From CANNDT01 sp945876205 (GTDB lineage Bacteria; Acidobacteriota; Vicinamibacteria; Vicinamibacterales; UBA2999), in assembly GCA_947503365.1 (NCBI GenBank), contig CANNDT010000017.1, positions 1 through 58,340 on the forward strand: DNA of 58,340 bases, in the 5' to 3' direction. The notes under the pieces are model-generated. The model saw only the letters and a list, made by a program, of their open reading frames with translations. It did not search any database and was not told where the DNA came from. The translations under genes and the position numbers were made by a program. The stretch's first letter is position 1. Every line of letters begins with the position of its first letter. Positions 16,687 through 24,375 of this stretch are shown here, one piece after another.

Positions 16687-17763
16687 TCAGCCTCCGGCCG
16701 TGACGGGAGCACCGCGGTCCGCGGCACCGACAATGCGCTCGACCACCCCGTCCCAGGTGATGGTTCGTGCCCGTTGGTAGCCCGCCTCGCCGAGTCGCGC
16801 GGCGAGCCGCGGGTCGGCGGCGAGCCGATTGATCGCCGTCGCCAGCGCCTCGGCCGAAGGTTCGGTGACCAGGCCATTCACCTCGTCCGCGACGAATTCG
16901 AGCGGGCCGCCGGCGTCCAACGTCGTCACCACTGGCTTACGCGACAGGAACGCTTCGAGCGTGACGTAGCCGTAGTCCTCGTGGAAGGGCGTGAACAGCA
17001 TGCCGCGCGAACCCGCATAGAGGTCGATCAATTCCTCGTCCGAGACCCTGCCAAGCAGTGAGACGCGGTTGCCCATGCCCAGCCGCTCGATCAGCGTGGC
17101 GATTTCGGTGCGTGCGGTACCGTCGCCAGCGACGAGCAGCCGCATCGGCGCGGGCACGTGGCGGAACGCCTCGATCGCGAGGTCGACTCGCTTGACCCGT
17201 TCCAGGCGCGTCACCGTGAGCATGTACTGGCCGTATTGACCCCCCTTGAGGCGCTGGGCGAGTTTGGGCGGATGGTACAGCGGTTCGGCGATCAGGCCGT
17301 TGTATTTCTCGACGCGCTCCGACACCGTGCGGGCGATGCTGAAGAGGCCCGCGCATTCGCGCAGCATGGCGGTGTCGAGCTCGATCAGGTTCTTGCGAAG
17401 GCCGATGTCCTGCTCGGTGTGATCGAAGTTGCTGAAGCGTGTGCCGCACAGCTCGTAGGCCGCGCGATGCTGGTGCACCAGCCACGCGACTTTCACGGGA
17501 TGCCTGACGAAGTAGGTCGGAAACTTGGTGGGGATGACGAGATCGATTTGCCGGCCTACCGAGTGGCTGAGATCGAGCAGCCGCCACACGGCGGTGTGCG
17601 CCATCAGCTCGTCGCGACGGTCGTCGCGAAAGGGAATCGACACCGTTTCGGTCTCGTAGCCGCGAGTACGCAGCGCGGTCACGAGCTCGCGCACGAGGAT
17701 CTCGGCACCGCCGTGCACGAACGGCGTCTGGCTTTCGAGGACCAGGACTCTACGTACTGTCAC
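16687..17763 (-). CDS. Glycosyltransferase family 4
   Basis: This 358-residue GT-B enzyme has an N-terminal Gly-rich loop (FVHGGAEILVREL) and the C-terminal nucleotide-sugar site (LTVTRLERVKRVDLAIEAF, LLVAGDGTAR, FTPFHEDYGYVTLEAFLSRKPVV). The E-x7-E element is FHEDYGYVTLE. It is a retaining transferase that likely extends a lipid-linked oligosaccharide. It follows ychF by 3 nt and is followed by a GT2 gene 1 nt later, so it appears to be transcribed from the ychF promoter. Confidence 0.87.
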   Translation of the reverse strand: MTVRRVLVLESQTPFVHGGAEILVRELVTALRTRGYETETVSIPFRDDRRDELMAHTAVWRLLDLSHSVGRQIDLVIPTKFPTYFVRHPVKVAWLVHQHRAAYELCGTRFSNFDHTEQDIGLRKNLIELDTAMLRECAGLFSIARTVSERVEKYNGLIAEPLYHPPKLAQRLKGGQYGQYMLTVTRLERVKRVDLAIEAFRHVPAPMRLLVAGDGTARTEIATLIERLGMGNRVSLLGRVSDEELIDLYAGSRGMLFTPFHEDYGYVTLEAFLSRKPVVTTLDAGGPLEFVADEVNGLVTEPSAEALATAINRLAADPRLAARLGEAGYQRARTITWDGVVERIVGAADRGAPVTAGG

Positions 17764-17766
17764 GCG

Positions 17767-18855
17767 CTAGGTAGCATGCCGGAAGTTGATGATATCGCCG
17801 TCCTGGACGATGTATTCCTTCCCTTCGAGGCGGACTTCGCCGTGGTCGCGGCAGGCGGCCAGGGACCCGCGGCTGGTCAGCGGCTCGTAGCCGACGACTT
17901 CGGCGCGGATGAAGCCGCGCTGGATGTCGCTGTGTATTTCGCCGGCTGCGAGCTGCGCCTGGGTCTCGCGCGCGATCGACCACGCGCGGCACTCGTCTTC
18001 ACCGACGGTGAAGAACGACATGTAGCCGAGCAGCTCGTAGGTCGTGCGGATGACGCGATCGAGTCCTGATTCGGTGAGGCCGAGGTCCGCGAGAAACGCC
18101 GCCGCATCGTCGCCCTCGAGCTGAGAAATCTCCAGCTCGATCCTGGCGCAGAGCGCGACGGCCCGGGTCGCCGCATGCGCGAGAAATCCGGTCAGGCCGG
18201 TCTGTGCGGCCGCGCGATCGATGCTGGATCCCGCCTCCGCGAGGTCGTCTTCGTCCAGATTGATGACCAGCAGGAGCGGCTTTGCCGAGAGAAACTGGAA
18301 GCCGCGGAGCAGCTTGCGGTCGTCACCGGTCAGCTCCAGCGTCCGCAGCGGCTTGCCTTCTTCGAGCGCTGTCTTGCAGCGTTGCACCAGGTCGCGCTCG
18401 CGTTCGAGCTCCGACGAACGTCCCTTCTTCAGGTCCTTTTCGATCCGCTCCAGGCGGCGTTCGGCGACGCCGAGGTCCGCGAGGATCAGCTCGTCTTCCA
18501 TTGCCTGTGCGTCGCGCGCGGGATCGATCGAGCCCGATGGATGGGCGACCGCCGGGTCGCGAAAGGCGCGCACGACGTGCACCAGCGCGTCGGCGTTCTT
18601 GTAGCCCGCCACATCGACGAGCGCCTGCGCACCGGTCCGCGCTTGCGCGATCAGATCGGTGAACTCGATCGTCGCTGGCGTCCGCTTTTTCGGGTTGTAC
18701 ATCTTCGTGAGCACGTCGAGCCGCGGGTCGGGCACTCTGGAAATGCCGATGTTGACGTCGCCTTTCCCCCGCGGCGCATCCTTCGCGCTGGTCATGAGCT
18801 GGAAAAGGGTCGTCTTGCCGCTTGAAGGAAAGCCGATCAGAGCCGCACGAAGCAT
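17767..18855 (-). CDS. ychF: YchF/OLA1-family P-loop nucleotidase
   Basis: This 362-residue TRAFAC-class NTPase binds ribosomes and, in studied members, prefers ATP to GTP. The P-loop is GFPSSGKT at residues 8-15, a variant of the usual GxPNVGKST. Switch II is DVAGY. A helical insertion (about 125-180) and a C-terminal TGS domain ending EYIVQDGDIINFRHAT are as expected. The ATG at 18855 matches the family start; the longer frame enters a repeat. It heads a co-directional run of glycan genes, an unusual setting, and is divergent from mraZ. Confidence 0.9.
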   Translation of the reverse strand: MLRAALIGFPSSGKTTLFQLMTSAKDAPRGKGDVNIGISRVPDPRLDVLTKMYNPKKRTPATIEFTDLIAQARTGAQALVDVAGYKNADALVHVVRAFRDPAVAHPSGSIDPARDAQAMEDELILADLGVAERRLERIEKDLKKGRSSELERERDLVQRCKTALEEGKPLRTLELTGDDRKLLRGFQFLSAKPLLLVINLDEDDLAEAGSSIDRAAAQTGLTGFLAHAATRAVALCARIELEISQLEGDDAAAFLADLGLTESGLDRVIRTTYELLGYMSFFTVGEDECRAWSIARETQAQLAAGEIHSDIQRGFIRAEVVGYEPLTSRGSLAACRDHGEVRLEGKEYIVQDGDIINFRHAT

Positions 18856-18900
18856 GGAACGTGGAGCGTACCACGCCCAAAGTTGAGTCCCTCCTTCGAT

Positions 18901-18941
18901 GGGGTCTGACCCCAATACGGCTTGTGTTGGGGTCAGACCCC
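18901..18941. repeat. Perfect inverted repeat upstream of ychF and mraZ
   Basis: GGGGTCTGACCCCAA (18901-18915) and its exact reverse complement (18927-18941) flank an 11-nt loop. Each arm itself contains the near-palindrome GGGGTCTGACCCC. It lies in the 190-bp divergent region, 46 bp from the ychF start and 65 bp before the mraZ -35 box. GGGGTCTGACCCC-type elements are common intergenic repeats; a protein-binding role is possible but not shown. Confidence 0.8.
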
Positions 18942-19005
18942 CACCACAATATATCGAAATTTGGGCGAAAGTTTGGCGTAACTTACAGTCCCCCAGAGGG
19001 TTAGG

Positions 19006-19034
19006 TTGACAAGACCACTGCTGGGGCTTAATAT
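19006..19034 (+). promoter_or_regulatory. Sigma-70 promoter of the dcw cluster
   Basis: TTGACA (19006-19011) matches the -35 consensus fully. After 17 bp comes TAATAT (19029-19034), which differs from TATAAT at two positions. It is the best promoter match in the window. The start point would be near 19041, inside the first MraZ repeat, so a bound repressor would cover it. Confidence 0.85.
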
Positions 19035-19038
19035 CCGG

Positions 19039-19073
19039 GTGGATTTTTGTGGTCCAAAGTGGAGAAAAAGGGT
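19039..19073 (+). promoter_or_regulatory. MraZ operator: four GTGG-type repeats at 10-bp period
   Basis: GTGGA (19039), GTGGT (19049), GTGGA (19059) and AGGGT (19069) are spaced exactly 10 bp apart, one helical turn. Known MraZ sites are direct TGGG-type or AAAGTG-type repeats with the same 10-bp spacing. The third unit reads AAAGTGG. They lie at the predicted start site and over the first codons of mraZ, fitting autorepression of the whole cluster. Confidence 0.75.
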
Positions 19074-19511
19074 CTCAGGGGCAGCTCCCCGGCTCGGATC
19101 GACGACAAGGGCCGGCTCAAGGTGCCAACCATGTTTCGGGGGGTCATTCACGACCAGCAGGGGCCGGACGTCTTCGTCACGAGCCTGACGGGCGAGTGTG
19201 TCCGCATTTATCCGATGCAGGTCTGGCTCGAGATCGAAGAGAAGCTCTCGAAGATCCCCGGCAATCATCCCTCGCGACTCAAGTTTCTGGACCGCGTGAA
19301 TTACTACGGACAGACCGGCGAGCTCGACGGCCAGGGCCGCGTCGTCATTCCCGCGCACCTGCGCGAGAACGCATCGATCGTCGGGGACGTGCGCGTGTTC
19401 GGGCGCATCGACTATCTCGAGGTCTGGAACGAGGAGCGGTTCCTGCAAAAGCTCCAGCGCGAGCCGTGGATGGACGACGACGGCTTGAAGCTGTCGGATC
19501 ACGGCATTTAG
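19047..19511 (+). CDS. mraZ: Transcriptional regulator MraZ
   Basis: MraZ is a DNA-binding regulator of its own operon and forms ring-shaped oligomers. The protein (154 residues as drawn) has two AbrB-like domains, each with the DxxxR-type core: IDDKGRLKVP at about 18-27 and LDGQGRVVIP. The start is uncertain. TTG at 19047 gives a 6-nt leader with the predicted promoter; GTG at 19059 is an alternative, and both fall inside the operator. The conserved part begins at LRGSSPARIDDKGR. It is the first gene of the dcw cluster and is followed 9 nt later by rsmH. Confidence 0.9.
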   Translation: MWSKVEKKGLRGSSPARIDDKGRLKVPTMFRGVIHDQQGPDVFVTSLTGECVRIYPMQVWLEIEEKLSKIPGNHPSRLKFLDRVNYYGQTGELDGQGRVVIPAHLRENASIVGDVRVFGRIDYLEVWNEERFLQKLQREPWMDDDGLKLSDHGI

Positions 19512-19520
19512 TGAGACCAG

Positions 19521-20402
19521 ATGCACGAACCCGTCATGGTCGCCGAGGTGCTCGAACACCTCGCGCCGTCGAGAGGCGGGGTGTTCGTCGACTGCACGCT
19601 GGGGTCGGGCGGTCATTCGCGGGCGCTGCTCGAGGCCGGCGCCTCGAAGCTGATTGGCGTCGATCGTGACCCCGCGGCGCTGGAGCTGGCGCGCGCCGCG
19701 CTGAGCGAGTTCGGCGATCGCGTGGAGCTGGTCCACAGCGATTACCGCCGGATCGATGAGTTGCTCGACGCGCGCGGCATCACCAGCGTGGGCGGTGTCC
19801 TGGCGGATCTCGGCGTGTCGTCGATGCAGCTCGACGCGCCAGGGCGCGGATTCAGCTTCCGCCGCGACGAGCCGCTCGACATGCGGATGGACACGACGAC
19901 GGGGCCGACGGCGGCGGAGGCCATTCGCGACGCCGACGAACGAACGCTGGCGGACGTGATCTACGAGTTCGGCGAAGAACGGCACGCGCGGCGTATCGCA
20001 CGGTCGCTCGTGGAGCACAAGCAGCGGGCGCCGATTGAAACGACCGGGCAGTTCGCCGACATCGTGCGGCGGGCGATCCCGCGCAAGGGCTACATGCGGA
20101 TCGATCCGGCGACGCGGACGTTCCAGGCGATCCGCATCTGGGTGAACCGGGAGCTGGAAGGCCTCGACGCGTTTCTGCTGCGCGCGGCGACGCGGCTCTC
20201 GCCGGGCGGACGGCTGGCGGTGATCACGTTCCACTCGCTGGAGGACCGGATCGTCAAGCACACGCTGAGGTCGCTGCAAGCGGCCGGGGAAATCGGGCTC
20301 ACGGTGCGCACCAAGCGTCCCATGGTGCCCACCGAAGTCGAGATCGAGCGCAACCCGAGAGCACGCAGCGCCAAGCTGCGCGCCGCGGAACGGAACGGGT
20401 AG
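19521..20402 (+). CDS. rsmH: 16S rRNA (cytosine(1402)-N4)-methyltransferase RsmH
   Basis: RsmH (MraW) methylates N4 of C1402 in 16S rRNA with S-adenosylmethionine. The 293-residue protein has the expected MHEPVMVAEVLEHL start, the SAM loop DCTLGSGGHSRALLE, LADLGVSSMQLD, GFSFRRDEPLDMRMD and the C-terminal ITFHSLEDRIVK. The family's helical insert between these motifs is present. It is the second gene of the dcw cluster, with ftsL 5 nt downstream. Confidence 0.95.
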   Translation: MHEPVMVAEVLEHLAPSRGGVFVDCTLGSGGHSRALLEAGASKLIGVDRDPAALELARAALSEFGDRVELVHSDYRRIDELLDARGITSVGGVLADLGVSSMQLDAPGRGFSFRRDEPLDMRMDTTTGPTAAEAIRDADERTLADVIYEFGEERHARRIARSLVEHKQRAPIETTGQFADIVRRAIPRKGYMRIDPATRTFQAIRIWVNRELEGLDAFLLRAATRLSPGGRLAVITFHSLEDRIVKHTLRSLQAAGEIGLTVRTKRPMVPTEVEIERNPRARSAKLRAAERNG

Positions 20403-20407
20403 ACATC

Positions 20408-20800
20408 ATGACGGCGGACACATTCGAGTACGCGATCAAGAAGGACATTCGGAACAACCCGATCGTCCGCGAGGTGGACCGCGATCGGCACCGCGAGATG
20501 TGGCGCTCGCTTGGCGTCGGCGTGTTTCTGGTGGGCGTGCTGCTGTTTTCGGCGTGGCAGCATTTCGAGCTGCTGCGCCACGGCTACCGGATCGAGCAGA
20601 CGCAGAAAGAACGCGCGTCGGAAGTCGAAGTCAACCGTCACCTCAGGCTCGAGATCGAGACGCTTCGTTCGCCCGCCCGCATTGAGCGGCTCGCGACCGA
20701 ACGGCTCCAGATGATCTCGCCGGGCCCCGGCGACGCGTCGGTGATTGAGAGGGTGCTGCCCACTCCGCCACCACCGCGGTCGGTCGTCGCGCGGCGATAG
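20408..20800 (+). CDS. ftsL: Cell division protein FtsL
   Basis: This 130-residue bitopic protein has a cytoplasmic part of about 33 residues, one membrane segment (LGVGVFLVGVLLFSAWQHF, about 35-53) and a periplasmic coiled coil (IEQTQKERASEVEVNRHLRLEIETLRSPARIERLATERLQM). This is the FtsL plan, in which the coiled coil joins FtsB and FtsQ and activates FtsWI. Sequence conservation in the family is low, so the call rests on topology and its place between rsmH and ftsI. The Pro-rich end is not part of the core. Confidence 0.85.
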   Translation: MTADTFEYAIKKDIRNNPIVREVDRDRHREMWRSLGVGVFLVGVLLFSAWQHFELLRHGYRIEQTQKERASEVEVNRHLRLEIETLRSPARIERLATERLQMISPGPGDASVIERVLPTPPPPRSVVARR

Positions 20801-20821
20801 TCGGAAAGGACGGGGGATTCG

Positions 20822-22849
20822 GTGGCAGACACATCAGCCAACGCCTGGCGCACGACGCTGAAGCGCCGGCTCGTTGTGGCCGCCGCGGTCTTCTTCGCGT
20901 GGTCGACTGCGATCGAAGCGCGGCTCGTCTACCTCCAGGTGTTCCAGCACGAGGAGCTCCTGAGCCGCGCCGAGCGCCAGCAGATGCGCACGGTTGCCGC
21001 GCCCGCCAAGCGCGGAGAGATCCTCGATCGCGCCGGCCGCGTGCTCGCCTACAGCGTCGACGCTGAATCCATCTACGCCGTCCCGACCGAAATCGACGAT
21101 CCGGGCAAGGCCGCCAACGCCCTGTGCGAGGCCCTGGACGACTGCGCACCGAAGGAGCGGCAGCTGCTCAGCGAGCGCATTCGCAAGGGGCGCTCGTTCG
21201 TGTACGTGCGGCGCCAGGCCTCACCCGATCAGGCGCGCCGCGTCGCGGAGCTGCAGCTCGAAGGCGTCGGGTTCATGAAGGAGAACCGGCGCTTCTATCC
21301 GAACAAGGACCTCGCCGCGCATCTCCTCGGATACGTCGGTCTCGACAACACCGGTCTCAGTGGGATCGAAGCCACCTACGACAGCCTGATCAAGGGGCAC
21401 GCCGGCACGGTGCTGATTCAGACCGACGCGCGCCGTCATGCGTTCAGCAGAACGGAAAAGCTGCCGACCGCCGGTGCGACCCTCGAGCTGACCATCGATC
21501 AGTATCTGCAACACATCGTCGAACGCGAGCTGCGCGCGGGCGTTGAATGGGCCGGTGCGGCAGGTGGATCGGCTGTCGTGATGGATCCCGCCAGCGGCGA
21601 AATCCTGGCGCTGGCGAACTACCCGACGTTCAATCCCAACTCGTACCGCCAGTTCGACAACAACGACCGTCGGAATCGAGCCATTCAGGACCTGTATGAG
21701 CCGGGATCGACGTTCAAGATCGTCACCGCCGGCGCAGCGCTCGAAGAAAAGGTCCTCGCCCCGGACGCCCTGATCGAAACGAGTCCCGGGCGCATTCGAT
21801 TCGGCTCGCGGGTGGTCGACGAGGACAAGGGACACAACTACGGACTGCTGACCTTTACCGGCGTCATCGTCAAGTCGAGCAACGTCGGCGCGATCAAGAT
21901 CGGCCTGAGAGTTGGCCCGCAGCGCCTCGGCGATTACGTCAAGCGCTTCGGTTTCGGGCGGGCGTCGTCACCCGACTTTCCGGGCGAGAGCCCGGGCATC
22001 GTCTGGGCATCCTCAAAGCTGACCGATAGCGCCGTGGCATCGGTGTCGATGGGCTACCAGGTGGGCGTGACTCCGCTGCAGATGGCCGCCGCGATGAGTA
22101 CCGTTGCCAACGGCGGCGAGCTGCTGCAGCCGCGAGTCGTACGTGCGGTGGTGCGGGATGGAAAGCGGATGCTCGTGCCAAGGAAGGTCGTCGGCAGGGC
22201 CATCAGCACATCGACCGCCGCCGAGCTCACGGCGATCATGGAACAGGTCGTTGAAGACGGCACGGGCAAGGCGGCCCGGATCGCTGGCTACACCGTGGCG
22301 GGCAAGACCGGCACCGCGCAGAAGGTGGTCAACCGCCGCTACTCGAACTCCGAGTACAACGTGTCGTTCGTTGGCTTCGTGCCATCTCGCAAGCCCCAGT
22401 ACACGATCGTCGTGGTCGTCGATTCCCCTCACAAGGTCCCGCCGTACGGCGGCACGGTGTCCGCGCCGATCTTCCAGCGGATCGCCGACGCTGCGCTGCG
22501 ACAGGCAGGGACCGCTCCCACGATCAACGCTCCGCCACCGCTCCTGGTCGCCCGGCGCGATGACGTCAACGAGCAGCCGACCACCGGAGCGGCGGACGTG
22601 CCCGCGATCGTGACGCTGGCGGGCTCCTCGCAGGGATCGACCTCGCTCTTTCCTGATCTTCGCGGGCTCGGCGCTCGTGATGCGCTGCGCTCGTTGACAC
22701 GGCTCGGACTGACGGCGCGCATTCATGGCGACGGCGTGGTCGTCCAGCAGACCCCGGCGCCTGGCGGTGTGATCGACCGCGGATCGCAGGCCACGCTGTG
22801 GCTGAAGCGACAGACGCCAGAGCGTGGAGTGAACGAACCGGAACCATGA
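20822..22849 (+). CDS. ftsI: Septal peptidoglycan transpeptidase FtsI/PBP3 with PASTA domain
   Basis: This 675-residue class B penicillin-binding protein cross-links septal peptidoglycan. One membrane anchor (about 18-36) precedes the pedestal domain and the transpeptidase domain with STFK (Ser296), SSN (352-354) and KTGT (Lys495). A single PASTA domain follows at about 610-675. That tail is usual in Gram-positive SpoVD/PBP2x proteins and absent from E. coli FtsI. The GTG at 20822 lies 21 nt past ftsL. The stop overlaps the murE start as ATGA. Confidence 0.94.
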   Translation: MADTSANAWRTTLKRRLVVAAAVFFAWSTAIEARLVYLQVFQHEELLSRAERQQMRTVAAPAKRGEILDRAGRVLAYSVDAESIYAVPTEIDDPGKAANALCEALDDCAPKERQLLSERIRKGRSFVYVRRQASPDQARRVAELQLEGVGFMKENRRFYPNKDLAAHLLGYVGLDNTGLSGIEATYDSLIKGHAGTVLIQTDARRHAFSRTEKLPTAGATLELTIDQYLQHIVERELRAGVEWAGAAGGSAVVMDPASGEILALANYPTFNPNSYRQFDNNDRRNRAIQDLYEPGSTFKIVTAGAALEEKVLAPDALIETSPGRIRFGSRVVDEDKGHNYGLLTFTGVIVKSSNVGAIKIGLRVGPQRLGDYVKRFGFGRASSPDFPGESPGIVWASSKLTDSAVASVSMGYQVGVTPLQMAAAMSTVANGGELLQPRVVRAVVRDGKRMLVPRKVVGRAISTSTAAELTAIMEQVVEDGTGKAARIAGYTVAGKTGTAQKVVNRRYSNSEYNVSFVGFVPSRKPQYTIVVVVDSPHKVPPYGGTVSAPIFQRIADAALRQAGTAPTINAPPPLLVARRDDVNEQPTTGAADVPAIVTLAGSSQGSTSLFPDLRGLGARDALRSLTRLGLTARIHGDGVVVQQTPAPGGVIDRGSQATLWLKRQTPERGVNEPEP

Positions 22850-24375
22850 CGGTGCACGAGCTGCTGGGGGCGTGGGTGCGCGCATTGCCACCGGGCTTAC
22901 CACCCGACGGGCGACCCGATGTGCCCGCCCACACCGCCGCGCTCGATGTTCCGTGCTCGCGAGTCACACACGATTCGCGGCAGGCATCTCCGGGATCCGT
23001 CTTTGTCGCACTGCGAGGGTTCAAAGACGACGGCGCCGACTTCGCGCCCCAGGCGATCGCCGGCGGTGCGGCCGTGGTCGTCGCGGAGCGGGCGCCGGGT
23101 GCCCCGTCGAGCGTGCCGTGGATCCTCGTCAGCGACGCGCGGCTCGCACTGGCGCAGCTGGCCGCCGAGTTGTTCGGGCACCCGAGTCGCGAGATGCAGG
23201 TCGTTGGCATCACTGGCACGAACGGCAAGACGACGACCGGCTACCTCGTGAGCGCGATCTTCGAGGCGGCAGGGATCACGTCCGGGCTGATGGGCACGGT
23301 CACCTATCGCGTCGGCGCGCGCGAGTTCGCGGCGACGCGAACCACGCCGGAGGCGCCCGAGGTGCAGGGGTTGATGCGGCAGATGGTCACAGCCGGGTGC
23401 GGCGCGTGCGTGATGGAAGTGTCGTCGCACGCGCTTGCCTTGCGCCGGGTCGACGGCATCACGTTCGCGGCGGGCATCTTCACGAACCTGACGCGAGACC
23501 ATCTCGATTTCCACGCCGACATGGAGGACTACTTCACCGCGAAAAGGCGGCTGTTCGAAATGCTCCCCGAGGGCGCGCCGTCAGTCGTCAACGTGGACGA
23601 TCCTCGCGGCGTCACGCTCGCGGAAACGGTTGCGCGGCCGGTGACCTACGCGATCAACCGCGCGGCAGACGTGACGCCCGGTCCGCTGTCGTTCTCGCTC
23701 GAAGGGCTGGAGTTCGACGTGCGCACGCCGCAAGGCACCGTCCACGCGACGTCAAAGCTGGTCGGCCGGCCGAACGTCTACAACATCCTCGCGGCGGTCG
23801 GGGCGACCGCCACGCTCGGCATTCCGCTGGGGGCGATCGAGGCCGGTTTGAAAAGGCTGCCCGGCGTACCGGGCCGCTTCGAGGTGACCTCGTCGTCCGC
23901 GGACGACATCACCGTGGTGGTGGATTACGCGCACACCGACGACGCGCTGCGCAACCTGCTCGAGACCGCCCGGCCGCTTGCCCCGCGACGGCTGATCACG
24001 GTGTTCGGCGCCGGCGGCGATCGCGATCGCACCAAGAGGCCGTTGATGGGAATGGTCGCCGCGAGGCTGAGCGACGTGGTGGTCGTCACGTCCGACAACC
24101 CGCGAAGCGAGGATCCCGGCCGGATCATCGACGAGGTCAAGCGAGGCGCAGAGCCGGAGACGAGGCAGCGCGGCGCCGAGGTGCTGACGATCATCGATCG
24201 CCGCGAGGCGATCGCCCGCGCCGTCGAGAGCGCCGCATCGGGCGACGTCGTCCTGATCGCCGGCAAGGGCCACGAGAAGTACCAGGAGATCAACGGACGT
24301 GTGCTGCCGTTCGACGATGTCGCGGTGGCGTGTGAGGCGCTGGAGGCGCGGCGGGTGAAGTCGCGAGTTGGGTGA
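22846..24375 (+). CDS. murE: UDP-MurNAc-L-Ala-D-Glu:meso-DAP ligase MurE
   Basis: MurE adds the third residue of the peptidoglycan stem peptide. The 509-residue protein has the ATP-binding GTNGKTTT near residues 123-131 and the third-domain motif DNPR at 417-420, which marks ligases specific for meso-diaminopimelate rather than lysine. The carbamylated-lysine region and HTDDALRNLLE are present. The ATG at 22846 overlaps the ftsI stop; an upstream start in the same frame lies within ftsI. The end overlaps murF by 4 nt (GTGA). Confidence 0.95.
   Translation: MTVHELLGAWVRALPPGLPPDGRPDVPAHTAALDVPCSRVTHDSRQASPGSVFVALRGFKDDGADFAPQAIAGGAAVVVAERAPGAPSSVPWILVSDARLALAQLAAELFGHPSREMQVVGITGTNGKTTTGYLVSAIFEAAGITSGLMGTVTYRVGAREFAATRTTPEAPEVQGLMRQMVTAGCGACVMEVSSHALALRRVDGITFAAGIFTNLTRDHLDFHADMEDYFTAKRRLFEMLPEGAPSVVNVDDPRGVTLAETVARPVTYAINRAADVTPGPLSFSLEGLEFDVRTPQGTVHATSKLVGRPNVYNILAAVGATATLGIPLGAIEAGLKRLPGVPGRFEVTSSSADDITVVVDYAHTDDALRNLLETARPLAPRRLITVFGAGGDRDRTKRPLMGMVAARLSDVVVVTSDNPRSEDPGRIIDEVKRGAEPETRQRGAEVLTIIDRREAIARAVESAASGDVVLIAGKGHEKYQEINGRVLPFDDVAVACEALEARRVKSRVG

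Noticed and set aside
18901..18941. MraZ binding site
   Set aside because: It is an inverted repeat without the 10-bp direct periodicity of MraZ sites, which are found at 19039-19073 instead.
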